From Bacteriovoracaceae bacterium (GTDB taxonomy: Bacteria; Bdellovibrionota; Bacteriovoracia; Bacteriovoracales; Bacteriovoracaceae), in contig JAMPXB010000017.1 in NCBI GenBank assembly GCA_023701435.1, positions 1 through 64,000 of the forward strand: DNA of 64,000 bases, read 5' to 3'. A program made the translations under genes and the position numbers. Below, in pieces: positions 36,916 to 46,261 of the stretch (position 1 is the stretch's first letter; each line of letters starts with the position of its first letter). Under the pieces are notes generated by a model that did not search any database, was not told the origin of the DNA, and worked only from the letters and a program-made list of their open reading frames with translations.

Positions 36916-39117
36916 CTAGGCGCGGCTAACGCTGATGACTTCTTCCATCTGCTCGACGGCACTGATGGTTCGTAAAAGTTCGGAGAAGTCCTTCACTTCC
37001 ACTTCAAAAATAAAGCTGCCCTTTTGATCAGGCATTGAACGGGCAATGGCAGAACGGATGTTAATGCCAGCATTATTGATGGATTTGGAGATCTTAGAAA
37101 GAATTCCCGGCTTATCGTGAGTAGTGACTTTGATGTTCACTGGATGACTGAAAGTATAGTGCTTATTCCATTCCACATGGACATGACGTGATTGCTCAAT
37201 GTCGACAATTCGGTTACAGCCAATAGCATGAACAGTGATGCCTCTGCCACGAGTAATAATACCAGTAATAGGATCTCCTGGAATAGGATTACAGCAGCGG
37301 CCCATTTTAACCAGGATATCATCAAGTCCATCGACAATCACTGCATTGTCATTGCTGGTGCTTTTTCTCGCTGTTTTCTGAGTGCGCTTATAAAAGCTTT
37401 CGAGTTCCTTGTCTTCTTCTTTGAAATCAATTTCATCTGTTTCAGTGAAACTGATTGAAGGAATGCCAATCAGCACTTCCTTGATAGGAAGATGATTGGA
37501 ACCGATGTTCACAAACAATTCTTCCATTGTCTTATAATGATACTTCTCCAGGATATGTTTGAACTCGTGTTTCTTGTCCAAATGCTTGATGGAGGTATCA
37601 AATTTTTTCAGCGCCTTCTCTAAAATCTCTTCTCCGATATTTCTATGCTCATCACGCTCAATCTTCATCAGATACTGACGAATCTTAGTAATGGCCCGGG
37701 AAGTTTTACAGATTTTAAGCCAGTCTTTCGAAGGGGTCTGAGTCTTGGAAGTCAGAATTTCAACGGTGTCACCAGACTTAAGACGATACTTAAGCGGTAC
37801 CATTTTTCCGTTAACCTTTGCTCCTACCGTTTTATTTCCTACTTCAGTGTGAACAGCATAAGCAAAATCCAGCGGAGTTGCTCCATAACGAAGCTCTTTC
37901 ACATCACCAGTCGGGGTGAAAATAAAGACTCCACCCACGTCCAGATCGTTTTTTACCACGTCCATAAATTCCGATGAACTCGAAACGTTCTGGTTAAACT
38001 CCATGAGTTCTTCAACCCATTTAAGTTTTGAAGTGGCGTCGACCTTATTTCTTTCCTTGTACTTCCAGTGAGCAGCGACCCCGCGTTCGGCCACTTCATG
38101 CATTTCGAAAGTTCTGATTTGAATTTCGATACGCTCGGCCTTAGGCCCGATGACTGTCGTATGGAGAGACTGATAGTTGTTCACTTTAGGAATCGCGATA
38201 TAGTCTTTAAAGCGTCCGGGAACAGGGGTGAATGCAGAGTGAATGATTCCCAGAACTTTATAACATTCAGTAATGTTGTTTACTAAAATCCTGAAGGCCA
38301 AAAGATCCTGAATCTGTTCAAAATCCACTCCCCTCTGTTGCATCTTGCGATAAATGGAATAGAAATGCTTAGGTCTGCCGGTCACTTCACCGGTCACCGA
38401 ATACTCCAGCATCTTTTCTTCGACAAGGCTGAGCGTCTCTTGAATGTAGGTCTCGCGTTCGCGCTTTTTCATCGCGATTTTTTCTGCCAGACGATAATAG
38501 ATATCAGGATGAATGTAGCGCAGACAAAGGTCTTCCAGTTCCGCTTTAACTGAGTTGATACCCAGGCGGGAAGCAAGAGGCACATAAATATCCAGTGTCT
38601 CCTGAGCTTTGGCCTGCTGCTTTTCCTTGGTCATGTACTGAAGGGTACGCATGTTATGCATACGATCCGCGAGCTTCACGATAATCACGCGAAGATCCTG
38701 GGCCATGGCCACAACCATTTTACGGAAGTTTTCTGCCTGAGATTCTTCCTTCGTCTTAAATTTAATTTTGGAAATTTTAGTACAGCCTACCACAATTTGA
38801 GCAACGCTCTGGCCGAACATCTTGGCAATGTCTTCCGGAGAGACGTCACAGTCTTCAACTGTATCGTGAAGAAGACCTGCCATAATGGAATCGAGATCCA
38901 TTTTGAGCTTAATTAAAGTGGCGGCGACGTTCAGAGGGTGAATGATATAAGGCTCACCGGAGGAACGCTTGACTCCTGAGTGCATCTTTTCAGCGAATTC
39001 ATAACACTTACGAAGTATTGTTAAATCCGTATCGGGGAGAAGGACTTCAGCACGGTTGACGAGTTCATCCACCGTGAGATTAGCTTCATGAGAAAAATCA
39101 ATTCTTTCCGCAAACAT
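36916..39117 (-). CDS. rel: Bifunctional (p)ppGpp synthetase/hydrolase
   Basis: The protein has 733 residues, the standard Rel/SpoT length. The order is: hydrolase HD domain (IIHPLNVAATL, LLHDTVED with His84-Asp85, and KLADRMHNMRTL), synthetase domain near 240-345 (GRPKHFYSIYRKM, LLAFRI, RFKDYIAIPKVNNYQSLHTT), TGS domain near 400-465, and C-terminal ACT domain (VKVTTHDKPGILSKISKSI). Catalytic motifs of both activities look intact. It is the last gene of accA-yicC-gmk-rel, 2 nt after gmk. In many proteobacteria rpoZ sits between gmk and spoT; here it does not. Confidence 0.95.
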   Translation of the reverse strand: MFAERIDFSHEANLTVDELVNRAEVLLPDTDLTILRKCYEFAEKMHSGVKRSSGEPYIIHPLNVAATLIKLKMDLDSIMAGLLHDTVEDCDVSPEDIAKMFGQSVAQIVVGCTKISKIKFKTKEESQAENFRKMVVAMAQDLRVIIVKLADRMHNMRTLQYMTKEKQQAKAQETLDIYVPLASRLGINSVKAELEDLCLRYIHPDIYYRLAEKIAMKKRERETYIQETLSLVEEKMLEYSVTGEVTGRPKHFYSIYRKMQQRGVDFEQIQDLLAFRILVNNITECYKVLGIIHSAFTPVPGRFKDYIAIPKVNNYQSLHTTVIGPKAERIEIQIRTFEMHEVAERGVAAHWKYKERNKVDATSKLKWVEELMEFNQNVSSSSEFMDVVKNDLDVGGVFIFTPTGDVKELRYGATPLDFAYAVHTEVGNKTVGAKVNGKMVPLKYRLKSGDTVEILTSKTQTPSKDWLKICKTSRAITKIRQYLMKIERDEHRNIGEEILEKALKKFDTSIKHLDKKHEFKHILEKYHYKTMEELFVNIGSNHLPIKEVLIGIPSISFTETDEIDFKEEDKELESFYKRTQKTARKSTSNDNAVIVDGLDDILVKMGRCCNPIPGDPITGIITRGRGITVHAIGCNRIVDIEQSRHVHVEWNKHYTFSHPVNIKVTTHDKPGILSKISKSINNAGINIRSAIARSMPDQKGSFIFEVEVKDFSELLRTISAVEQMEEVISVSRA

Positions 39118-39119
39118 AG

Positions 39120-39680
39120 CTATGTTAAAATCCTTTCCACAACGGCCTTCAATTTTTGATAGGCCTGATCAATATCGTCATTAAGAATGAGATGATCATA
39201 TTTTTCTTTATTTTCAAGTTCACGGCGGGCATTGTTGACTCGTTCAGCAATAACCTCTTGAGAATCAGTTCCACGGGCGAGAAGTCGCTTTTCCAGCTCT
39301 TCAATTGAAGGTGGTTCAATGAAAATCACCTGGGCGGCATTCCCGTAGATGCGTTTCATGGCATCTGCTCCCTGAACGTCGAGATCAAAAAGCATTTTCC
39401 AACCCTGGGATAACCCCTCATCAACAAAGCGCTTGGAGGTTCCATAATAATTAGAATGAACCTTTGCCCACTCAATGAATTCATCATCAGCGATTTGTTT
39501 TTCAAAAGTTTCTGGCTTGATAAAATAGTAGTCCTTACCATGAACTTCACCGGCCCGAATAGGACGCGTAGTACATGAGACTGACCATACTAAGTCAGAG
39601 ATTTCGGCCTTGAGCCGATTTAAAAGTGTCGATTTACCGGTACCCGAAGGGGCACAGATTACGATCATGTTGCCAGACAT
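39120..39680 (-). CDS. gmk: Guanylate kinase
   Basis: This 186-residue P-loop kinase phosphorylates GMP to GDP. It has Walker A APSGTGKST, the GMP-binding segment SCTTRPIRAGEVHGKDYYFI, and 'WAKVHSNYYGTSKRFV', with the usual DLDVQGA Walker B region. It lies 3 nt after yicC and 2 nt before rel, a purine-nucleotide/alarmone arrangement common in bacteria. Confidence 0.96.
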   Translation of the reverse strand: MSGNMIVICAPSGTGKSTLLNRLKAEISDLVWSVSCTTRPIRAGEVHGKDYYFIKPETFEKQIADDEFIEWAKVHSNYYGTSKRFVDEGLSQGWKMLFDLDVQGADAMKRIYGNAAQVIFIEPPSIEELEKRLLARGTDSQEVIAERVNNARRELENKEKYDHLILNDDIDQAYQKLKAVVERILT

Positions 39681-39683
39681 CGT

Positions 39684-40559
39684 TTATTCCAAATTTAGGG
39701 CCTGTTCGCGTATCTTTTCTAATTGTACTTTCATCTCGACGACATTCGATGAAATTTCTGGATGGGCAGATTTTGATCCCATGGTGTTCGTCTCACGACC
39801 CAGTTCCTGCAGGAGGAAATCAATTTGACGGCCAATTTCGCCGGAAGATTTGAGAACAGCTTTAAGTTTTATCAGATGAATTTTTGCCCGATTAATTTCC
39901 TCGTCTATTTCCAGTTTTTCCAGGTAGTACACGACTTCCTGAAGAAAGCGCGATTCATCGATCTTGATATCTTTTAATTTTTCATTCAATTTGCTGGTGA
40001 GCTTATCCTTCATCATTTCCGGATAGAGCGCTTTAAGTTTTTCCACCTCACCCAGACATTTTTCATAAATATCTAAATGATCAAATAATTTATCGACGAG
40101 CTTCTGCCCTTCTTGGGAACGGGAAACTTTCAGCGCCTTCACGGCCTGTTCAAAGGAAGCTATTGCCAATGGCTCAAGTTCTTTTTCTTTTTGCTCATCC
40201 TCATCTTTATTAAAATCACTTCTTAAAAATTCAGTAGGACTTACTTGAAAAGGAATCTGATTTTTTTCAAATATCGGTTTCATGAGATTGAGGTAGGCTT
40301 CCACTTTTTTGGGATCAACCTGAAACTCAGTTACGGTTTTTTCGTTGCGTTTATAAGTGACACTGATCTCGAAGCTGCCTCTGCGGAACTCATGTTCAAG
40401 CTTTGAGCGTAGATCAAGTTCCAGAGAGTTAAACAAAGAACTCATTCTGAACTTAAAATCCTTAAATCGATTATTCACAGTTTTAATTTCAGTCGTAATG
40501 GTAAAGTTAGGGCCAACCGCCTCCCCTTTCCCAAAACCTGTCATCGAATAAACGCTCAT
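39684..40559 (-). CDS. yicC: YicC-family endoribonuclease
   Basis: This 291-residue protein has the YicC N-terminus (SMTGFGKGEA, EIKTVNNRFKDFKFRM, RGSFEISVTYKR) and the DUF1732 C-terminal domain (GREIGRQIDFLLQEL-like stretch and REINTMGSKS-like stretch, here ETNTMGSKSAHPEISSNVVEMK). E. coli YicC is an RNase linked to RyhB turnover. The gene abuts accA (1-nt gap) and gmk (3-nt gap) in one operon. Confidence 0.92.
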   Translation of the reverse strand: MSVYSMTGFGKGEAVGPNFTITTEIKTVNNRFKDFKFRMSSLFNSLELDLRSKLEHEFRRGSFEISVTYKRNEKTVTEFQVDPKKVEAYLNLMKPIFEKNQIPFQVSPTEFLRSDFNKDEDEQKEKELEPLAIASFEQAVKALKVSRSQEGQKLVDKLFDHLDIYEKCLGEVEKLKALYPEMMKDKLTSKLNEKLKDIKIDESRFLQEVVYYLEKLEIDEEINRAKIHLIKLKAVLKSSGEIGRQIDFLLQELGRETNTMGSKSAHPEISSNVVEMKVQLEKIREQALNLE

Positions 40560-40560
40560 T

Positions 40561-41544
40561 TTAACCTTTTACTTCGTCTGAACTATCAATAGTCAGAGTT
40601 AGATTTCCCATTTGGCGGAATTTTTCAAAACGCTTCTGCATCAGAACATCAAGATCTTCTTTTTGAAGGTTCTTAAGATTCGACAAAATGGCCTGTTTCA
40701 CCAGTTCAAAAGCTTTTTCTGGATGCCTGTGGGCACCACCGGCCGGCTCTTTCACGATGTCATCAATCACCTTCAACTCCAGTGCCTTATTAGGAGAGAG
40801 TTGAAGAGAATTCGCAGCTGTTTCGGCCATCTTAGGATCTGACCAAAGAATTGAAGCACATGATTCAGGAGAAATAACTGAGTAAACAGAATATTCCATC
40901 ATGAACACTTTATCAGCGACAGCAATACCTAAAGCACCGCCGGATCCACCTTCTCCGATCACAATCGAAATAATAGGTGACTTGATATTGAACATTTCTT
41001 CCAGGTTTTCAGCAATGGCCAGGGCCTGGCCACGCTCTTCAGCGCCGATACCAGGATAAGCTCCCGGAGTATCAACAAAGGTAACCACAGGAATCTGGAA
41101 CTGAGAAGCCATCTGCATAATACGAAGAGCTTTTCTGTATCCTTCAGGGTTTGCCATACCAAAATTACGTTTGATTTTCTCCTGAGTCTTACGGCCTTTT
41201 TCAATTCCGATGACTGCAACTTTCTGACCGTCAATATAACCAAAGCCAGTAATCATGGAAGGATCATCCGAAAAACGGCGGTCTCCATGAACTTCATGAA
41301 AATCAGTGATTATTTTTTCAATGTAATCCAAAGCATGTGGTCTCATTGGATGACGAGAAAGTTGAGTTCTTTGCCAAGGAGAAAGCTTGGTATAAATCTC
41401 GTTCAGCATGCTGCTGACTTTGGCCTCCAGGGCCGCGATCTCATGAGAAATATCAATATTCTGATTTGAAGCCTGTTTTAATTCACGAATCTGATTTTCC
41501 AATTCAGAAACTGGCCGTTCGAAATCTAAAGTAAAATCCATCAA
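40561..41544 (-). CDS. accA: Acetyl-CoA carboxylase, carboxyltransferase alpha subunit
   Basis: This 327-residue AccA subunit transfers CO2 from biotin to acetyl-CoA together with AccD. It has the long N-terminal helix region and the crotonase-like core: DFHEVHGDRRFSDDP, TFVDTPGAYPGIGAEERGQ, IGEGGSGGALGIAVAD and YSVISPESCASILW. It is the first gene of accA-yicC-gmk-rel, tying fatty-acid synthesis to the stringent-response enzyme. A long inverted repeat lies 61 nt upstream. Confidence 0.96.
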   Translation of the reverse strand: MMDFTLDFERPVSELENQIRELKQASNQNIDISHEIAALEAKVSSMLNEIYTKLSPWQRTQLSRHPMRPHALDYIEKIITDFHEVHGDRRFSDDPSMITGFGYIDGQKVAVIGIEKGRKTQEKIKRNFGMANPEGYRKALRIMQMASQFQIPVVTFVDTPGAYPGIGAEERGQALAIAENLEEMFNIKSPIISIVIGEGGSGGALGIAVADKVFMMEYSVYSVISPESCASILWSDPKMAETAANSLQLSPNKALELKVIDDIVKEPAGGAHRHPEKAFELVKQAILSNLKNLQKEDLDVLMQKRFEKFRQMGNLTLTIDSSDEVKG

Positions 41545-41604
41545 ACCCTCGAGGTTCTAGTTGATAATTAACACTTGGAAATGTGGGGATAAATTACCTT
41601 GATT

Positions 41605-41631
41605 GAGAGGAAATTGCACGAATTTCCTCTC
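41605..41631. repeat. Perfect 11-bp inverted repeat upstream of accA
   Basis: GAGAGGAAATT at 41605-41615 pairs with AATTTCCTCTC at 41621-41631 around a 5-nt loop. It lies between the lipoprotein gene ending at 41665 and the accA start. No U-tract follows on either strand, so it is not a standard terminator. It could be an operator or an mRNA leader hairpin. Confidence 0.6.
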
Positions 41632-41664
41632 ACGAACCTAAGCTAAGGGCCTGAAAATTCGTTA

Positions 41665-42300
41665 TTATTCCCAACCTTGGACTTCACCGGACTCAAAGTA
41701 GATGTATTTCGACGCGCCATTCGATTGATAAAGCCATCTTTCATTCTCATTTCGAGGGTTCCCGGCAATCTCCACTCGAAACGGTTTACCCCATGATTCA
41801 AGTACATCCTGCTTCTTCATTCCCAGAAGAATGTCCTGCTTTTGAATGGCAAAAATCTTTTCTTGAGGAGCATATAGTTGAACTTTGGGTTCAGAAATAA
41901 ATCCCCGGGTCATCAAATAGTCTTTCCGATCGTAGACGGGCAATTTGAGGAAGTAGATTTTTTCAGAGACTGTGGCGAGTTGCCGTCTATGCTTATTATA
42001 AAACTCCAGATCCTCCTCGAGCTGTGAACTTTCAAGTTCCCTCAATTCTTGCCTGAGGGCCCTTTCAATACGCTCTTCGGACAGGTCTTTTTCAGAGGCA
42101 GGTGTTCTTGCTCTTATTTCTTCTTCCGTGTTCCAGTTGCGTCCGGTATCACCGCTCACGATTGGAAAGTCCTCGTTCGGACTGAAGAAACGGGTGTCAT
42201 CATGGGACATCTCCGTGAGATATGTTCTGCCGGTATGAAACTGGCTACACCCAATAGGTAGTGAGAGGAGAAATGAAAAAATCAGGGCTCGACGTGCCAT
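41665..42300 (-). CDS. Lipoprotein with SmpA/OmlA-like C-terminal domain
   Basis: The product has 211 residues with lipobox L-P-I-G-C (lipidated Cys18) after MARRALIFSFLLSLPIG. Residues 75-115 are a charged coiled coil (RALRQELRELESSQLEEDLEF). Residues about 155-211, with ILLGMKKQDVLESWGKPFR and a later WLYQSNG, resemble the small two-layer BamE/OmlA fold used in envelope assembly proteins. No neighbour fixes the role. Confidence 0.65.
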   Translation of the reverse strand: MARRALIFSFLLSLPIGCSQFHTGRTYLTEMSHDDTRFFSPNEDFPIVSGDTGRNWNTEEEIRARTPASEKDLSEERIERALRQELRELESSQLEEDLEFYNKHRRQLATVSEKIYFLKLPVYDRKDYLMTRGFISEPKVQLYAPQEKIFAIQKQDILLGMKKQDVLESWGKPFRVEIAGNPRNENERWLYQSNGASKYIYFESGEVQGWE

Positions 42301-42451
42301 AAAACCATCCTTTGCTCTATTACGTCGAAGGTCCTATCGGCTTGGAAGAGGTGGGATGTAAGTCCGGGTAGTTAGAAGGTAATTTTTGCCCGGTCCCTGA
42401 GTAAAACACTTTTAATTTATTTCCTCGGGAAGATAACCGAAAAGGTGACTG

Positions 42452-43294
42452 ATGGACTTACTTGTTAAAATTGAAAACGCCATTAATTTTCTGCTGATAA
42501 AGCTCACTGAGCTGATGCTGAAAGCTATGCCTAAATCAGTCAGAACATTTTTTAGGAATGTTAATCACTGCTGGGTGCAGTTTCTCGTTCATTTTAAAAG
42601 CTTGCCTGAGCTGGCAAAAAAGTGGCTTTTGTTATTTATACAAAAGACAAAAAGTTACATCGCCAGTGTTAGCTTTAAAGAGGCACTTAAAGAAACTTAT
42701 CAGACTGCCATCACTCAATATAAAACAAGAAAGGCCTCACAGGTCGGAAAACTCAAAACTTTTTTCCTTACGCCGTTTCTGATTATGGGCCAGTGGCTCC
42801 AGGGCCTCTCTGCTTCTCAGTCGATGCTTCTTCTTACCTTTTCAGCGGCTTCATTTCTAGCAGTGGTAGGCATTGGATTTTCCAGCAAAAAAATGCTGAA
42901 TACCGGCGAAGCGCAGAGAGCCCCTGCCAGTGCTGAAGAGATTCTTTATGAACGTCCGGACTATTATAAAAAATCATCTCGCCATCTGGAAATTACCAAT
43001 CTTCGTCTTCCGGTTTATATTCCTGAGGTTAATGAAATCCGCTCCGTTGATATTGATTTCACTGCGACGTTATCAAATCGCTATAGCCGTGCCTATTTAG
43101 AGAAGCATGAGTTTCACTTAAGAGATCACCTGATTCTTCAAATAGAGCCTTCCGTGGCTTCGTTTCCTTTATTAGAAGAAGGGAAACAGATCATCCGTCA
43201 TAAACTCCTGATGGAAATCAATGACTTCTTAAAAATGAATAAGATTGACGGCGAAGTCACTGATCTGAAAATTACATACATCCTTGCTAACTGA
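42452..43294 (+). CDS. FliL-like single-pass membrane protein
   Basis: The protein has 280 residues: about 120 N-terminal cytoplasmic residues that are basic and helical, one membrane segment (about 124-146, MLLLTFSAASFLAVVGIGF), then a periplasmic domain. The periplasmic part has the FliL pattern: a strand (YSRAYLEKHEFHLRDHLIL), then GKQIIRHKLLMEINDFL and a last strand EVTDLKITYILAN. FliL supports stator function in flagellar motors. No flagellar genes adjoin it, and its long N-terminus is unlike FliL (usually 10-20 residues), so it may be a stomatin-like variant for another machine. Confidence 0.7.
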   Translation: MDLLVKIENAINFLLIKLTELMLKAMPKSVRTFFRNVNHCWVQFLVHFKSLPELAKKWLLLFIQKTKSYIASVSFKEALKETYQTAITQYKTRKASQVGKLKTFFLTPFLIMGQWLQGLSASQSMLLLTFSAASFLAVVGIGFSSKKMLNTGEAQRAPASAEEILYERPDYYKKSSRHLEITNLRLPVYIPEVNEIRSVDIDFTATLSNRYSRAYLEKHEFHLRDHLILQIEPSVASFPLLEEGKQIIRHKLLMEINDFLKMNKIDGEVTDLKITYILAN

Positions 43295-44561
43295 TATTGG
43301 CCAAAATGGTTTTAATTGTTTTTTCAGTCACTCGAAGTTTTCTGGCGGTCAGAGAAACATTTCCCTCACACATTGAAATGGCCTTTTTCACATACCCCTC
43401 CTTAAAATCCTTCATGGGAATAAGTTCAGAAGTTGAAGCCAAACTCATCAAGTCAGAACTTTGGAGAAGAAGATCTTCATCGAGACGGTCAAAATCAAGC
43501 TTAGGGGACTTTGAAAGAATTGTTTTCTTGTCCAAATGACCAAACAACTGCCGTAGATTGCCGGGCCACGCCAGTGTTTCATAAAACTCCATCAAGCGGG
43601 TGGAAAAAATTAGACCATTTTTCAAAGAATAATATTGGCAGGCTTCGCGGATCTTATTGATGTCATTTCTCAAGGAGCCAAGCTCCACGGTATGTCCGGA
43701 CTTCAGGCGGAAGTAAAAATCTTTTCGAAAAGTTCCTTGTGAAACAAGCATCTCGAGCGGTCTTCCGGAAGCAAATATCAAGCGGGTATTAATGGAATTT
43801 TCTTTCATCTCACCTACTCTGCGAAACTTATTATTGTCCAGAAAAGTTAACAACTTTGTTTGCAGGTCCATCGGCAAGGAATCAATCTCATCTAAAAAAA
43901 GCGTTCCATTTTCAGCTTCTTTAAATGCTCCCCACTTCTCATGGATCGCTCCGGTGAAAGCACCTTTCTTGTGACCAAAAAGTTCTGATTCAATTAACTG
44001 AGGATTAAATGACGAGAGATTGACCGCTATGAAGTGACCTAGCCTACCACTTTTTTCATGGATTTTACGGGCAAGATGAGTTTTTCCCGTTCCCGTTTCT
44101 CCCTGAATAAGAATTTTTAAATTTGAGCTTAACAGCGTCTGTTCCAATAAAACCGGGTGTTCAAAATGACGGCTCAGCAGTTCTTTTAAATCAAACGGAT
44201 CAAAGCTGACTTTATTGTCGTCAATGAACAAACGATCAAGCCTTTCAATATAGGCCTCTTTGGCGGCAGAACCGTTTAACCAAAATGCACTTCCCTTTAT
44301 GGTTTTTAAAACAAATCGACCTTCATCTCTGGATTGGTCGAGTTCCAACCGGTAATGAAAATGTCCTACCTCTGAATTAGGAAGCTCAACATAACTAATG
44401 GATAAATTATCAGGGCGATAGTGATGGGAAACGAGATCAATGCAGTGGCGGTTAAGAGTAAAGGCCTTCTTTCTGCCATGGTAAGGAAAAATGCTGCAAC
44501 TGTCCCCCAGCCTAAGTCCGCACTTTTCTATCTGTTTTTGCATTAATTTCCGCTGATACAT
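43287..44561 (-). CDS. Sigma-54-dependent activator with FHA-like N-terminal domain
   Basis: The protein has 424 residues. Residues about 1-120 have the FHA-like beta pattern (GDSCSIFPYHGRKKAFTL, followed by strands). Residues about 130-350 are a sigma-54 AAA+ domain with Walker A GETGTGKTH, the sigma-54 contact loop GAFTGA, Walker B GTLFLDEIDSLP and an R-finger region (RKDFYFRLKSG). The C-terminus is a Fis-type HTH (EGNVSLTARKLRVTEKTIKTIL). FHA domains read phosphothreonine, so input is probably a Ser/Thr kinase. The gene converges on the FliL-like gene with an 8-bp overlap. Confidence 0.88.
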   Translation of the reverse strand: MYQRKLMQKQIEKCGLRLGDSCSIFPYHGRKKAFTLNRHCIDLVSHHYRPDNLSISYVELPNSEVGHFHYRLELDQSRDEGRFVLKTIKGSAFWLNGSAAKEAYIERLDRLFIDDNKVSFDPFDLKELLSRHFEHPVLLEQTLLSSNLKILIQGETGTGKTHLARKIHEKSGRLGHFIAVNLSSFNPQLIESELFGHKKGAFTGAIHEKWGAFKEAENGTLFLDEIDSLPMDLQTKLLTFLDNNKFRRVGEMKENSINTRLIFASGRPLEMLVSQGTFRKDFYFRLKSGHTVELGSLRNDINKIREACQYYSLKNGLIFSTRLMEFYETLAWPGNLRQLFGHLDKKTILSKSPKLDFDRLDEDLLLQSSDLMSLASTSELIPMKDFKEGYVKKAISMCEGNVSLTARKLRVTEKTIKTILANIS

Positions 44562-44647
44562 ATTTTGACTCCCTTTTAAATTAAAGACGCATGCCCCCTT
44601 TTCTGATAAGATGCACTGAAAAGAAAACCAAAGACCTGGAAAAATGC

Positions 44648-45310
44648 ATGAACATTCAGAAAGGAAAAACCGAATTTTTAATGGGCATCGACACTGTGGA
44701 GCAACTTCAGCAGTGGTTGAATGAACATAGTTTCGCTAATGGAATTGCTTTCATTGGTAGGTCCAATGTTGGAAAATCTTCCCTTATTAATTCCCTCTTT
44801 GGAAAAACAACGGCCCGAGTTTCTAAAACCCCTGGACGCACCCGTCAGATCAATATTTTTGATTTCATTGTGGAAAATAGAGAAACCAAATCGCTGGAGC
44901 ATTTCTATCTCTTTGATGTTCCCGGTTATGGTCATGCTGATGTCTCAAAAGAGATGGCCCACAACTGGCAAATTCTACTGGATACCTTTTTTCAACTTTG
45001 CAGCGAAAAGATTCTGCTTCTCAACATCCAAGATGCTCGCCATCCTCTCCAGGAGAGCGACATGGTTTTCCACGATTACATTAAAAGCTTTGATTTAGAG
45101 ACCTACGTTCTTTTTAACAAAATTGACAAGCTCAAGACTCAAAGCGAACGTGCAAAGCTTAAGGCGCGCATGCCTGCCATTTATAACAAGTTTAAGTGGG
45201 TCAAACAGATTCATTTCACCTCTGCAGAAAAGGGTGATGGTATTCCGGAAGTTGAACTCTCCATCATAAACTTTGTGAAGCGCCATAGTGACATGCAGGG
45301 CTTTAACTGA
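44648..45310 (+). CDS. engB: Ribosome-assembly GTPase EngB/YsxC
   Basis: The ATG at 44648 fits the normal distance to the G1 loop; an in-frame ATG at 44591 would add 19 unneeded residues. The product has about 220 residues. The GTPase motifs are GRSNVGKSSLIN (G1), TPGRTR switch I, DVPGYGHAD (G3) and NKIDKL (G4). EngB helps 50S subunit maturation. It precedes an acyltransferase and an epimerase in the same direction. Confidence 0.93.
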   Translation: MNIQKGKTEFLMGIDTVEQLQQWLNEHSFANGIAFIGRSNVGKSSLINSLFGKTTARVSKTPGRTRQINIFDFIVENRETKSLEHFYLFDVPGYGHADVSKEMAHNWQILLDTFFQLCSEKILLLNIQDARHPLQESDMVFHDYIKSFDLETYVLFNKIDKLKTQSERAKLKARMPAIYNKFKWVKQIHFTSAEKGDGIPEVELSIINFVKRHSDMQGFN

Positions 45311-45373
45311 CTGAATTAATCCTGAAAGAATTGTTCTCTAGAGAATGGCCTCATCACAGGTTATTATCTATCT

Positions 45374-46261
45374 ATGTTGAATCTTGAGCATTTACTCCTC
45401 TCCGCTGAGGATGATTTAAAAATTAACCAAATCTTTCACCACCTTCGGGAGAAGTACAAGGACTACCAGGATCCCTGGGGACTTAACCTCGAACTTTGTG
45501 AGAAGACACTGAGAAAGCTTTTGCCCGTCTACCGCTCCTATTTTAAGGTACGGGTCTTCGGCGCAGAGAATGTCAAAGATCATTCTTATATTGTGGTCTC
45601 CAATCACACCGGACAACTTCCAATCGATGGCATGATGATCACCATAGCCTTTTTAATGGATATCACTCCTCCCCGCATACTTCGTGTCATGGTGGAGCGA
45701 TTCATGGCCCAGTTGCCATTTATCGGTGATCTGAGCGCTCAAACAGGTGCCATCATGGGTGATCGCAACAACTGTGCTTTCCTGATTGATCATGGTGAAT
45801 CAATACTGGTTTTTCCGGAAGGCGTTTCTGGCATCTCCAAAAACACTTCCGACTTCTACAAGATGAGACCTTTCACCGAGGGGTTTTATCGTATTGCTCT
45901 TCAGAAGAAGACGCCAATCCTACCAATTTGTGTCATTGGCGCGGAAGAAATGTTTCCATTTGTTTTTCATAGCAAGAAACTGGCACACGCTCTCCATGTT
46001 CCGGCCCTGCCAATTATGAGCAATCTTTTGCCTTTGCCTTCCCCAATAGATATTTATATCGGCGAAGAAATCACTATTCCTGAACATATTGAAACTGAAG
46101 CAACCGAAAAAGAAATTAAAGAGAATGTTTTCCACATCGAAAACACCATTAAGCGCATGCTGATCACTGGTCTTAAAAACCGACGCCCTTTTTTCGATCA
46201 TATCCGAAAGCCAATTTCAAAGTTTGTTATAAAAGAATTTAAAAATAAGAGTCATCAATGA
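45374..46261 (+). CDS. PlsC-type lysophospholipid acyltransferase
   Basis: The protein has 295 residues. The acyltransferase motif NHTGQLPID (N-H-x4-D type) is near residue 78, with a F-P-E-G-V-S block near 150 and ILPICVIGAEE near 182. It transfers an acyl group to a glycerol-backbone lipid at the inner membrane. Similar proteins are paired with SDR enzymes. The stop overlaps the start of the next gene (ATGA), so the two are co-translated. It resembles the YihG/unknown PlsC subgroup rather than PlsC itself. Confidence 0.85.
   Translation: MLNLEHLLLSAEDDLKINQIFHHLREKYKDYQDPWGLNLELCEKTLRKLLPVYRSYFKVRVFGAENVKDHSYIVVSNHTGQLPIDGMMITIAFLMDITPPRILRVMVERFMAQLPFIGDLSAQTGAIMGDRNNCAFLIDHGESILVFPEGVSGISKNTSDFYKMRPFTEGFYRIALQKKTPILPICVIGAEEMFPFVFHSKKLAHALHVPALPIMSNLLPLPSPIDIYIGEEITIPEHIETEATEKEIKENVFHIENTIKRMLITGLKNRRPFFDHIRKPISKFVIKEFKNKSHQ

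Noticed and set aside
41605-41631. Calling the inverted repeat a terminator
   Set aside because: Neither strand has a U-tract after the stem.
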